Source: Asparagopsis taxiformis
Lineage: Eukaryota; Rhodophyta; Florideophyceae; Bonnemaisoniales; Bonnemaisoniaceae
NCBI GenBank assembly: GCA_030407315.1
Contig: JALQPE010001669.1
Span: forward strand, 53,516-117,515
Length of the DNA: 64,000 nucleotides
Direction of reading: 5' to 3'
Under the pieces are notes generated by a model. That model saw nothing but the letters and a program-made list of their open reading frames with translations. It had not been told where the DNA came from and made no database searches. The translations under genes and the position numbers were made by a program. This document shows positions 53,734 through 64,000 of this stretch, in pieces. How positions within the stretch are numbered: the stretch's first letter is position 1; each line of letters begins with the position of its first letter.

Positions 53734-54404
53734 TCCCTACCTACGTTCAGTCCTGATGAACCTTACGCTGCACCCGCTCAGCACCTCTGACTCTACCTGA
53801 TCCTGATACCTCCACAAAGCGTTTAGCCCTTTCCATCAATCTACACCTAATAGTATGTACCTCTAGCGCATATAATGCAATCGAACCCGTTTACCTCACC
53901 ACGTCAATTATCATTCATATTCCAACAACCTATTTCATCCACACTCTCCACCTCGCTTCTTCTTCCGTACCATTGATTCCTATCAATCGATTCTACGTGA
54001 GTTTTATACATTTACTACGATCCACCTCTCCTACAAGTCTGAAAAATTCATTTCTACACTAACTTTTGCTACTCACAAATGAACGGTTCCCGTGCAGGCC
54101 ACTGCTTGAATTTCTTCCTATTGGCGTACTCGGCTGCAAAGGATTCATAGACTATTTAAACGGTGATCATATAAATGGTTTTCAATGTGCTCCAATGGAC
54201 AATACACCAAAGAACATCAATATGAATTCATTTCAACTACCTATTCACTACTGCGATTCAGTTTTCTTGCATACCAAATCTCATTGCGTTCCTACCCTAG
54301 TCGATTCAAAATGCTTCCTCTTCGTCAGTTGATCAATATTCCTTATTCCTTACAACGAGCAGGTCCTCTGGACATCCTAAAGTTGGTTACTTAACCTTAA
54401 CTAT
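53734..54404. promoter_or_regulatory. Upstream region of dioxygenase A
   Basis: AT-rich noncoding sequence with short pyrimidine tracts. It does not match the leader found upstream of the A remnant at 26 kb, which comes from the transposase leader. No clear TATA box; promoter role from position only. Confidence 0.35.
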
Positions 54405-54835
54405 CGATGAATTTGCTGTAATGAAACGTTTTCTTACAGCAAAGTCATCGTTACGATGACTTTGCTGTAAGAAAAGAAAACATTACAGCAGCCATGATTT
54501 CTTTACCGGGTAAAAAATTGTGGCCGCTGTAATGAAACGTTTTCTTACAGCAAAGTCATCGTAACGATGACTTTGCTGTAAGAAAGCAAATCATTACAGC
54601 GGCCACAATTTTTTTACCCGGTAAAATTTCTTGCTGATTTTTTACCCGGTAAAAAATTCTTCGGCCACTGCAAGGAAACGGTTCCTTACAGCAAAGTCAT
54701 CGTTACGATGACTTTGCTGTAAGAAAGCAAATCATTACAGCTGCCACGATTTTTTTACCCGGTAAAAATTCTTGGCCACTGTAATGGAAACGTTTTCTTA
54801 CAGCAAAGTCATCGTAACGATGACTTTGCTGTAAG
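54405..54835. repeat. Largest palindromic repeat cluster, four cores
   Basis: Cores at about 54434-54471, 54544-54582, 54683-54721 and 54797-54835 alternate with TTTACCCGGTAAAAA palindromes. It lies between the transposase stop and the A gene, so each gene junction of the element carries such a block. Confidence 0.85.
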
Positions 54836-54955
54836 CATACCTCCCTCCATCCTCTCAGATCCTCTCCCCACTACTTTGCACCAATCCACCACCGCCCTAG
54901 AGTGTACAATTCATATGTGATGCATCTGGTTATTCATTTTATTCTTCCCTAAAAA

Positions 54956-57900
54956 TCATGCAGCCCTCGGTGGAAATCCGTCTCGCCTACATAGTGCATA
55001 TATCTCTCCACCCTCCAGCAGTCCGGGTCCGTGCCTTACCTCCCTCATGTTCTCATCATATTCGCATACACTCCCATTGCAATAGTGCATACCAAACACC
55101 TCAGTGACTCCCTCACTCATCTCCACAATTACTGTTCGTCGCCTCTCTTCGACCTTGAACACTCCTTCATCAGTTTTTTGCAAACCCAGGCAAACTCCAT
55201 AAGCTGTACCTTGCTCATCTCTCGCACTCTCGTTCCTCAGGATAAAGAACGCTAGAACAATAAAAAACCGCGGTTCATAATTAATTCTTCCCCGCATTAT
55301 CTCTGATGTGAGACGAGACGCCGGGTACAGAATCGCTTGTGAAGTTGCACCATCCTCACATTTCATCTGTTCAGGGCAAACAGCATGGATGATAGCTCCT
55401 GATTCTAGAGAGCCAGACCTCTGCACTGTTTTCCTTCCCCACTCTGTCGTAGTGCTTCTAGAAACTCTTCTCACCCATTCGGCATACTTTCCACACCCGC
55501 TTGTTCCGCTTCCGTACCTTTCGGTAAAGAACCGTTTGAAAACACCTACAGCACCCTCTGCCATATCACATTTTCCATTCATGTACTCCTTGACCTCGTC
55601 AATAGATATACCTCCATGCCCTCTCCACGTCACAATTTCACCATCCGCCGACAATATCTTTCCTCGACGCTGGGAGAGAAGCTGGAGAACCGGTTCCTGG
55701 AAGCAGTTTTTCACTACCTCGTCTTCCACATCTATTTCTCTCCCTAGCTCCTGTGAAAGAACGTTGACCATTTGAGAGCATTCGGACGAGGACCAATGTT
55801 GTGGCTCCATGCCGATTTCGCGCAAAACAATGGCCACTCTCGTCTGCCAGTCATCCGCAAGAACTAATTCCAGCGCTGAAAGCTGTTCGCTTTGGTGATT
55901 GGACATTCTCACACCTTTCTTCAGCGGCTGATGCATCCGTTCGAATATAAGCTCCTGCACGTGCTTCACAGAGCCGTAGGCAGGAAGCGTATGAACACAA
56001 AACTCGACAAGACGATGAACATTAGGCTTGTCCAAATGTGCTCCTGCTCCCTTCACTTTCCGACAATACTCATTCAACGTCTCCACGTAGTCTACAGTTC
56101 TTCCCAGAATGTATTCATTCCTGCCACCTTCTCCGTCAGCCGTCTCTACTTCATGGGGACCGTCTTTCCACCATACGGGCATGAAACTAATACACGAAAC
56201 CAGCTTCTGAAACATCACTACTAGTTTGACGGCCCCATCAAATTTTTCACGATGACCTTCCCCTTTCCCATCCATCATTCGAGCTGCGTTTTCGAATGCC
56301 ATAGGTGCTATCAGAAGCACACTGAATATGTCACTCATGTTCATGGAAAGCAGATTGTTGGTTCCAAATAAACGGTTCTGCCTTCCCATCCTGAACTTCT
56401 TCAGAGCGCCCAGAATTTGCAATTCAGCTACCTCTCGAATTCGTGGGCTGGCAGCTGAAATACAAGCGTTCAGTACATCTTGTGCCAGTCCAGACAATAG
56501 ATGGTCAGGTGCTATCACTGCGGAACGGTACGGGTCAAAAATTGCTGGGACAACTGAAACTCCGTTTTCCGTCTTCGGTACTTCTTCCTGCACTGCTTCC
56601 AAGGAAGTGCTCAGGACATGAAATGGTAAATCTTCCCCTTCTTCTGCAGCCAGTCCGAGAGTGCGAAGCTGGGTTTCTGTGGCATCCTTACGTGTCGATG
56701 CATTCCGATACTTGCTCCTGGCATGCGTCGATGTTTGCCCGTTCACTACCGAAGTGTATGCATTCTTCGTGCCACCAGTACTGCTCAGGTCATATTTGCG
56801 GAAACTGCAGATGTGGCACGGAGAGTTTGATGTGTGTCCAAGAACATCCAGGGTATGTGAAACTGCAGGATAGTCTCCAATGCTCCCCACTGGGTCTAGA
56901 AATACCACAATATCTTCTCCCTCTGCATTTTTCGTTGGGAAACCCTCTGTGCTTCCTCGCACTATATCTTGAACGATATATCGCAATACACAATTTGTGG
57001 ACACTCCCGGAGGTGGCAAACCAATCACTCGAACCGCTTGGTAGCTTCCCCTTTTCCGAGGCGGTAGATTGAGAGGTAACATATAGCATCCACCAAAACT
57101 TCCCTTCCTGCTTGTGAATGGTTCAAAGTCATCCGTGTAAAGGAGAAATCGGTAAACAAAGTAGTTTCGACCATCCTCCAGCTTTCCCCAACATGGTGCA
57201 TCTTCTCGCGGAGACGCTGGGTGCCATTGCGACCTGTGGTCTCCGAAACCATCCGAGAACACCCCTGAAACACGAATTTCTTCATAGTTGGGGCTTCCTA
57301 GTCTATCGGGCGGGTTTCTGGCTTCAGCAAAGCTCGCGCCCGGTGAAAAGCAAAGTAACATGGTGGATGCTTCTCCGACCTGCTCTTTCAAATACCTGTT
57401 CACCAATACGACGTGTGGAACAATATCACCCTCTTCCATTCCAATTGGTAATAGAACGGTTATCACGTCCCCAGCTCGTGTTCCTTTTCCCTTGGCTCCT
57501 GCTCCGATTACACATTGCGATATCGCTCGCAGAGCATGCTGCCTCTCCCATTCCAATAGATGTGACATTCGCGGCTGCAGATATTTTTCGACATGCACAT
57601 CATGCTCACCGTCGTGTCGAGCCTCATAGGTAACTATGGTCCTAGCATGAAGTTCCCACAACGACGTAACCGCCACTCTTCTCCTCTTCGGTTTCCCACC
57701 ATCTCTGTCATTCTTCCTGAACCCTTTTGCTCTTTCGATGACGGCAACCTGACGAGCTCCTGGATGACATCGGATTCGAATTGCTGTTCCATCAGGTACA
57801 TAAATGTGCTTCAAACCCTTTTTCCCATCGCTGTCAATGGGAACAACTGCTGTGCGAACGAATGGGTCGCTCAAAACACCCCTCCTGCACTTTGCAATGA

Positions 57901-58759
57901 ACGAATCTTCAATGCTGCACTCTGCGGTTGATTTTTCTCCTTCCGAGCTTCGATTGTTCGCATCACTGCGGAATGCTTTAAAGATTGGTCGAGTCTGGAC
58001 ATCTTTCAGAGCCCATGTGCTTGGGAGTACAATACGAACTTTCGCCATTCCTCCACAATTGTCTCTGTCATCTGTTGTTCCACGGGTTCCTACTGCACCT
58101 CGATGCTGTGCAGCTCTTGCTCCGCTCTTTCGAAGGTCTATCGGAAACTCGATGTCACAGCTCTTTGCATAGCAGTGTTTCCTCAAGAATGGTAGTATCT
58201 TCTGTCGCATCACAGAGTCCGACGGGACGTGCTCACTTGGATCTCTGCGGAAATTCATTCCGAACAGGGTACCTTCATAGTGGGCTCTTGTCATTCTTTG
58301 AGTTCCACTCAGCTGAAGAGCCCCATACATCGCAGGCCATTGTAGTAATGCCTTGAAATCACCACATGCTTCATCCCCAGCATTTCGGTCTATCGGGCCT
58401 CCAGTTGAAATGGAATCAGAACCTCGTCCGGTTGCTTCTTCCGATTCCATTAGCGTGCTCGATGCTACGTAGATGTCACTTCCAGCTTCATCGTTGTTGC
58501 TGTACACATCAATACAACCTTCTATTGTGTCACCCATAGGGATTGGGGACTCCAATAGGTCATCTGTGGTACACTCACGTCGTAGCTCATTACCTCTCGG
58601 GATTTCTTTGTTCATGCAGGCTGCATCACTGCTGCGGATTTCTCCCTGCAGTTTCCCAGGAAGCTGTTTACTGGGACTGGCCACATTGAGTGAATCGAAT
58701 CTCGCCTTTGTCCTACGACTTGTGGTTTTCTTTCGAATAGGAGTCCGTCTCGGAGCCAT
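54956..58759 (-). CDS. Tnp2/Transposase_21-like DDE transposase (CACTA-type), intact
   Basis: 1267 residues, unbroken, ATG at 58759. The N-terminus is basic (PRRTPIRKKTTSRRTKARF). The core shows VVFLDPVGSIGDYPAVSH near residue 625, LGHTSNSPCHIC near 645, and ELIFERMHQPLKKG near 945. The order D...D(Y/F)PA...G...CxxC...E is that of the Tnp2/Transposase_21 superfamily. The exact family (CACTA, Plavaka or the KDZ group) cannot be settled without a profile search. The CACTACGGTGTTG terminus and subterminal repeats 2.5 kb upstream favour CACTA. It would bind the subterminal repeats and cut at the element ends. A frameshifted homologue lies at 32184-36230. Confidence 0.8.
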   Translation of the reverse strand: MAPRRTPIRKKTTSRRTKARFDSLNVASPSKQLPGKLQGEIRSSDAACMNKEIPRGNELRRECTTDDLLESPIPMGDTIEGCIDVYSNNDEAGSDIYVASSTLMESEEATGRGSDSISTGGPIDRNAGDEACGDFKALLQWPAMYGALQLSGTQRMTRAHYEGTLFGMNFRRDPSEHVPSDSVMRQKILPFLRKHCYAKSCDIEFPIDLRKSGARAAQHRGAVGTRGTTDDRDNCGGMAKVRIVLPSTWALKDVQTRPIFKAFRSDANNRSSEGEKSTAECSIEDSFIAKCRRGVLSDPFVRTAVVPIDSDGKKGLKHIYVPDGTAIRIRCHPGARQVAVIERAKGFRKNDRDGGKPKRRRVAVTSLWELHARTIVTYEARHDGEHDVHVEKYLQPRMSHLLEWERQHALRAISQCVIGAGAKGKGTRAGDVITVLLPIGMEEGDIVPHVVLVNRYLKEQVGEASTMLLCFSPGASFAEARNPPDRLGSPNYEEIRVSGVFSDGFGDHRSQWHPASPREDAPCWGKLEDGRNYFVYRFLLYTDDFEPFTSRKGSFGGCYMLPLNLPPRKRGSYQAVRVIGLPPPGVSTNCVLRYIVQDIVRGSTEGFPTKNAEGEDIVVFLDPVGSIGDYPAVSHTLDVLGHTSNSPCHICSFRKYDLSSTGGTKNAYTSVVNGQTSTHARSKYRNASTRKDATETQLRTLGLAAEEGEDLPFHVLSTSLEAVQEEVPKTENGVSVVPAIFDPYRSAVIAPDHLLSGLAQDVLNACISAASPRIREVAELQILGALKKFRMGRQNRLFGTNNLLSMNMSDIFSVLLIAPMAFENAARMMDGKGEGHREKFDGAVKLVVMFQKLVSCISFMPVWWKDGPHEVETADGEGGRNEYILGRTVDYVETLNEYCRKVKGAGAHLDKPNVHRLVEFCVHTLPAYGSVKHVQELIFERMHQPLKKGVRMSNHQSEQLSALELVLADDWQTRVAIVLREIGMEPQHWSSSECSQMVNVLSQELGREIDVEDEVVKNCFQEPVLQLLSQRRGKILSADGEIVTWRGHGGISIDEVKEYMNGKCDMAEGAVGVFKRFFTERYGSGTSGCGKYAEWVRRVSRSTTTEWGRKTVQRSGSLESGAIIHAVCPEQMKCEDGATSQAILYPASRLTSEIMRGRINYEPRFFIVLAFFILRNESARDEQGTAYGVCLGLQKTDEGVFKVEERRRTVIVEMSEGVTEVFGMHYCNGSVCEYDENMREVRHGPGLLEGGEIYALCRRDGFPPRAA

Positions 58760-58859
58760 CTTGATGTTTTTGTTCTTTTCTTCTTCGCTCAGTTTTGTTG
58801 CATAGAATACAACTCTAAACTTCTATGACATGACTACTATCTCAATACAGTACTACTAC

Positions 58860-61318
58860 TTTTAACCGTTACGAAACCTTTCCAGGCTTTCATTCGATCC
58901 AATGAACTGGTTCACCACAATGCTTTGCCCTATGCTCATTGCTTTATGCACATTGATTGCTATTTCATCCGGACTCAACATCGTTTTGCTATCTTGTATC
59001 GCATCCCCTAACCACAAACCCAGCCAAGATGTATCCATTTCCGGAAAACGGCCGTTTATTTCGCAGTGATGCTCTAGGCACTAATACTGAATCTGATTTT
59101 CTCATACACGTACTTCCTACTCGTATACTCTACCATTTTCGGCCCTATTTACAAGTTGAAAGCACAATCTCTCGTTGAATCGTACTCGGTGTGATATCTT
59201 AAATTAGCATAAATTTATATATTGCAATGCAGATTCACTGCTCGCTTGCAACATGAAAATTATAAAATTTCTCCCACACTGCTGTTTCCTAGCCGCCCAC
59301 ATCCACGTGGCCCGCTTTGACTGCCTGCCAAGTGTGCTCAGAGCATGCAATGACGTCATCGATATATACCGTCCAAATCATCACTGGAAGCGCGGACTCC
59401 TCGTCCAGGAAAGTGCGCCATTTTTCCTACTCCTCGCCTCCCCCTTTCCAGTAGGCCCCATATGCTAGTGTTTTTCCTATATTTCTGTAGTGATGACGTC
59501 ATTATAGACTAGAGAAGGCGGTAGAAGATACAATAATTTTGCGCCTGTTCTGCCAGGTCATGTGCTTCAAAGCGTAATTCGCACCCTAGGTATCGTTTTT
59601 CTGGGCCTCCCATCGCACCGCTCCGTTTCAAATTCATCCCTCTATTGTTAGAGTACACGTCATTTCCGCCCGCAGAGTGCTACTTAAACAACAGATTCTG
59701 GAGATCCCTGTTTCCATCTTCATATCCGTCGGAAGCAAAGCAACAACCCTGGCCGTGGAAGCCGTATAGATCATCTAAACTGCTTCCAAAGCGTAAGTTT
59801 TAGATCATCAATACGGCTCCCAAGGCCAAAGTTGTTGCTTTGTCTCCGACGGATATGAACCATGATGGTACGTTTCCACAACTCACGCCACTAACCCAGT
59901 TTTCTATTCGTTTTCTCTTTCTCAGGTTTCCAGTCGGTGAGTGTTCCACTTCTACTTTCATTTATCTTTCTCTCTTACCACTTCTCCACTAATTTTCTTT
60001 TCTGCCTGTGAGTACATATCTCAATTTGGGATGCAATGGTATTTGTTAAGGTACGTTAGTCTCCTAATCACCATCAATTTCCCTCTCCAATTCAACGTCA
60101 CTAACTTGTTTCCTTTCTCTACATCATTTTTTCTTCTTCTCTTCATTTCCTAGCTTATTCATGCAGCTCAATCAGTTGATAGATTTCTAGACTTTTCTAG
60201 TAGTTTTAGTTTTACTCGTCGGAATAGTGTTAGTTGTAGTAGCATTTTTAACATAGGGATTGTTTATTCTCAATGTAGCCTGCGCAAATAAACAAATCCA
60301 GAGTGAAGCTTCCCATATCGCACCCTCTTAGATTGCTACCTATCCTACCGCGTATACCTCTCGCTAGCTCATAGTCACTACGAAATAAAAATTCCTAGCC
60401 GTACTATTCTGTCCATTCCCATATGAATACCGTCCATGCCCCATCCTCATAGCGCTAGAACTGCCTTCCTCTACCCCAGAAAGATGCCCACGACAGCGTG
60501 ACGCTCCATCTCATCCACCACTCCCAGACACCGAATTTTACTATATCAGGACACTACTTTTACTGTCTCCAGGTGCTGCCCAGGGCAGCACGAAATACTG
60601 TCTCCAGGTGCTGCCCAGGGCAGCACGAAATACTGTCTCCAGGTGCTGCCCAGGGCAGCACGAAATACTGTCTCCAGGTGCTGCCCAGGGCAGCACTGCC
60701 CATACTGTCTACAGGTGCTGCCCAGGGCAGCACAAAGTACTGTCTACAGGTGCTGCCCAGGGCAGCACAAAGTACTGTCTACAGGTGTACTGTCTACAGG
60801 TACTGCCCAGGACAGTGAAAATCACTGTCTCCAGGTACTGCCCAGGACAGTGAAGGACATCACTGTCTCCAGGTACTGCCCAGGACAGTGAAAATCACTG
60901 TCTCCAGGTACTGCCCAGGACAGTGAAAATCACTGTCTCCAGGTACTGCCCAGGACAGTGCACCGTGTTGGTTCCATCTATTGTCCCAGGCAGCGTATTT
61001 CACTATCCGGCCATGTTGCCTTGGCCAATACAAAACACTATCCGCCAACACTGCCCAGTACAGTAAATTACATCATATCCAACTATTGAATAAATCATTA
61101 ATTTTTACTGTCTCCATTCACTGCCTCAGACAGTACTGTGAGACAGTGTTTTTTACTGTCTGCAGACAGTGTTCCGTACTGTCTGCCAGACAGTGCAAAT
61201 CACTGTCTCCAAGTGTGGCATTAATTTTCATTTGCCGCATAGTGATTTTTACTGTCTCAGACAGTAAAAATCACTGTCTCGCAGTACTGTCTGAGGCCCC
61301 CTTTTCAACACCGTAGTG
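58860..61318 (-). mobile_element. CACTA-like 5' leader and terminus of the autonomous copy
   Basis: Runs from just upstream of the transposase ATG to the terminus CACTACGGTGTTG (minus strand) at 61318. It is collinear with 26286-28667. It includes TGACGTCA sites (59351, 59494), hairpins (about 59705-59890) and the subterminal array. The sequence immediately outside the terminus belongs to another dioxygenase B copy, which shows that the element end was inserted in, or joined to, that gene. Confidence 0.8.
60560..60970. repeat. Subterminal array of about 35-bp units, autonomous copy
   Basis: About eleven units of two kinds: GTGCTGCCCAGGGCAGCAC (outer, toward the leader) and GGTACTGCCCAGGACAGTG (toward the terminus), each joined by ACTGTCTCCA or ACTGTCTACA. 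The unit number differs from the derivative copy at 27990-28320. Confidence 0.8.
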
Positions 61319-64000
61319 GATGCCAACAGGCCTTCCATAACAATAACCCCCAAGTTTTCCAACAATGCCTCTTCACCGCAAAGTACCTGTCCACCACCGT
61401 ATCCTCAGCACCCGGCGATGCAGCTGCCTGGAATGCTGCCGCCCTCATTTCCGCCCGAACCGTCTCCACCGTCGTACTTTCCATATAGTACTTCATCCGG
61501 CTGCCAGACGCAATTGCGCTGGGGAGAACGGCGGCCACATTCTCATCGACGATACTGTCGGGAATGGGATTCTCCTGGGCGTCGTCGAACTGGAGAACCG
61601 GCTCCCGAGAGCGACCTCGGGAAGCCGACTTGGAATTTCTTTGACGACGACTTTGATGAAGTCTCCCCGAGCCTTCTCTTTTTGGTAGAAGGCTCGGGCG
61701 TCGCAGAAGGCGCATCCAAGTTACGCTTCCCGAGGATGGAGTTTTCACCCGCATCCTCGGGGGCGCTCTCCAGCTCGACGACCTCCACAGCACCACCCGC
61801 CGTTCCACCACGACCGGAACGACTCGCTTGCAGGCGGGTACTCCTTCTGGGCATCACTTTCCTCCCAGAAGTTTCCACTCGGGCGGTGCAGAATCACTGA
61901 CTTCGATAACATCCCCGTCAGGATCTGCACCACCCTTCACACTGCTGCCCTCGACCACATTCTCGGGAGTAGGGCCCTCCGTCGAAATCCTCGCAACCGT
62001 CTTCTGTCCAACCCCACTGGATGGTGAAGGGACGAAACTGTCATCGCTGGAGCTTCCCGAACTGCTAGCAGATGCAGAACGGGAAGCTTCGACAGCGGGG
62101 GGCCGGAGCAGCAGGGTGCTGCTCGGCAGCCGGAGTCGCAGGCTCAGGCTGCGAAGCCGTGTGAGACCTGCTCCTGCGCGGCTTGGACAGGACGGTTGGG
62201 GGGTACCAGTCCCGGCGTGGGAAACTGGACCAGAGCGTTCGTTGCCATCCTGGGGACCACGCGCAGTCGGCTTGACCGGGGTCACCGCAGGGGAGGATGC
62301 CGACACGGCAGGGGTAGAGACAGGAACAGGGGCAACCTCGGAATCGCTGGAAGATTCCAGTTGAGGTGGTGGGGGCAAAGGAATGGAGGATGAAGGGATG
62401 GGCAAGGAATGGAAGAGGAAGGGATGGGGCATCATCACCACATGTGGCTGGGAGCGCAGCATGTGGGATGTCTGGGTACATCGCGTGAAAGCGGTTTCCG
62501 CATAATCATGTCGCGGTACCCAGTGACGCGCAGGAGCATTTTCCTGGCGTCCTTCCCGAAGACAGACTTCTTACGGGGAAAAATATTTTCGTAACTGTAA
62601 CCATCGGGGGGGCCTTCCTTGGGACGGAAGTCTACCCAGCACCCCTTCTTGGGGACCATCTGAGCAAGAACTTCGACAACGCGCGAGCGAATGTCGAAGC
62701 TCTTGCTCGGGTCACCCACGCTGGGAATTGAGCCATCCAGCATCCTCATCACATCCGACACGTTCCAGTACTCGGCCACCTCCTTCACGTACCCGAAGAT
62801 TTCCAACAAACCAGCAATCCATTCTGCCCAATGGTACCAACCGAGTACGGTTTAAGCCCGGCCGACCGACGGCTACAAGTGTAGCGCGCCGTCATCTCAA
62901 GATGAAACACTTTGGACGTCCGGCGCACTCCTGAACGACCCATGAACAAAGTTCACCGTACACCCAGCCAGATACTCCGTCGAAGAAAATTGAACGAACT
63001 CCGGCCTGTTCGGGATGCTCGACCAGTATTTGAAAGCAGGGCTTTCAATGGTCTTGAACCCTCGCGCGATCGAGACGTAGCGCATGAGCTGTCTCGGACG
63101 AATCCAGCTCAGCGCTTTCCGTTCTTTAATGTATTGAACGGTCGGCTCGATCTTCTTCTTTCCCAGGCGGTGGATATTGATGAACTCCATCACAGAGCAC
63201 ACATTGTCAGCAACTGTTACCTCGCTGACATTGTGGGTGTGGAAGTTCATCAGCCGTGAAAGCGGGAGTACTTCTTCGGAGCAGAAGACATCCCGGCCAA
63301 GCCGAGTCGGTGGAGGAGAAAGTCGACTGGAATAGTTCCAAAGCGACGGTAGATGTCAGACTTGACAAACTCCTCCCATTCTGGACTGTCCTTCGCAGGA
63401 ACAGGTCCAGCCGACTCGAGAATGGCCTTCAACGCGGTCACTCGGTGAGATCCATCGACATATTGCAGTCGTACTTTTGCATTGGAATCAATCACCTCGC
63501 AGACGGACACGCGTGAAGCAATCACGGAAAATCCCTGAGTGAGAAACGTTTTTCTTCAACTCATCAACGCGATGCGGCCTGACCACCCTGGACACGACTG
63601 CCGGAGGAGAAACATCCAGGGGGGAAATGAAGACTGGAATGTTTCGGCAGCTCTCCGGACTTATGTCGTAGTCCACATCCACCGGGATGGGCACTGTGCC
63701 AGGGTAGGCCAGCCTGGTGCTGCGGAGAGGCTTGTTCGGTACGATGTCACGAGCGTTGTGATCATCGACCTTCTCCGCATCCTCTGCCAAGTCGCTGCCG
63801 GACGCGATGATCATGTCCGGAGCAGGCGAGCTAGGCAGAGGAGCACCAGAATCCTCGACGGCTGGCGCCGCTTCGGCAGATTGAGCCGGAAGCGGAGTTG
63901 CGGGAACGCCAGCGTCGATTGTCGGGACAACCGCGGGATCGGAAGCGGAAGGGGGGAGGGGATGGCTTAGGTGCTGGGCTGAGCTGGGTCAGCGCTGCAG
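61319..64000 (-). pseudogene. ParB-like/dioxygenase B, copy 3, decayed and cut by a transposon end
   Basis: Matches B from its N-terminal Pro-rich region (running off the right edge) down to IVMEGLLAS, where it stops at the CACTA terminus; the dioxygenase domain is missing. Numerous 1-bp indels and small deletions break the frame, for example near 63313, 63547, 62955, 62100 and 61630. It is intact at the C-run where copy 2 is shifted, which helps define the ancestral frame. DGSHRVTAL and the helical region are still readable. Confidence 0.85.

Noticed and set aside
1..64000. tRNA or rRNA genes
   Set aside because: I saw no convincing cloverleaf with A and B boxes or rRNA core sequence by eye; a tRNAscan run would be needed to exclude them.

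Overview
The window is nuclear DNA of a eukaryote. The genes are long and almost intron-free, TATA boxes replace bacterial promoters, and there is a SET domain, a kinesin motor, a mitochondrial-type SSB, a Copia RNase H fragment and an AA15-type LPMO. The mix of very compact genes and dense DNA transposons makes me think of a red or other alga. That is inference; nothing here fixes the species.

Most of the window is a stack of copies and fragments of one large DNA transposon. The best copy lies on the minus strand from about 61318 down to about 42954. It has a CACTA-like terminus (CACTACGGTGTTG) with an array of short subterminal repeats, about 2.4 kb of leader, and an intact 1267-residue Tnp2/Transposase_21-like transposase (58759-54956). 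Next come two paralogous proteins that join a ParB-like domain to a 2-oxoglutarate/Fe(II) dioxygenase (A, 53733-50473; B, 48903-45257), and last a DPPY-type adenine DNA methyltransferase (44858-42954). Blocks of a 39-bp perfect palindrome separate the genes. Positions 1 to about 7110 are an inverted duplicate of about 52197-44815 (A, spacer, B, methyltransferase promoter). Positions 64000-61319 hold a third, badly decayed B, interrupted by the transposon end. Positions about 21230-28667 are an internally deleted derivative that keeps the leader and a remnant of A lacking both ParB and dioxygenase domains. An older transposase copy with several frameshifts lies at 36230-32184.

Positions 7.7-14.9 kb carry a related but distinct group: a ParB + adenine methyltransferase + SET protein broken only by a 20-bp tandem duplication, a protein with an SH3/Tudor-like start and a coiled coil, and an unrecognised coiled-coil protein. 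Positions 16.5-21 kb carry host-like genes: SSB, a SEL1-repeat protein and an LPMO. SSB and SEL1 are each broken by a short inverted duplication of their own coding sequence. The 29.1-29.8 kb dioxygenase, the kinesin fragment (38.6-39.3 kb) and the Copia fragment (40.3-40.8 kb) are truncated.

The main result is a transposon-borne set of DNA-modification enzymes (6mA writers, candidate oxidative demethylases, a SET protein) that share ParB-like domains and travel with a transposase and a family of perfect palindromes.
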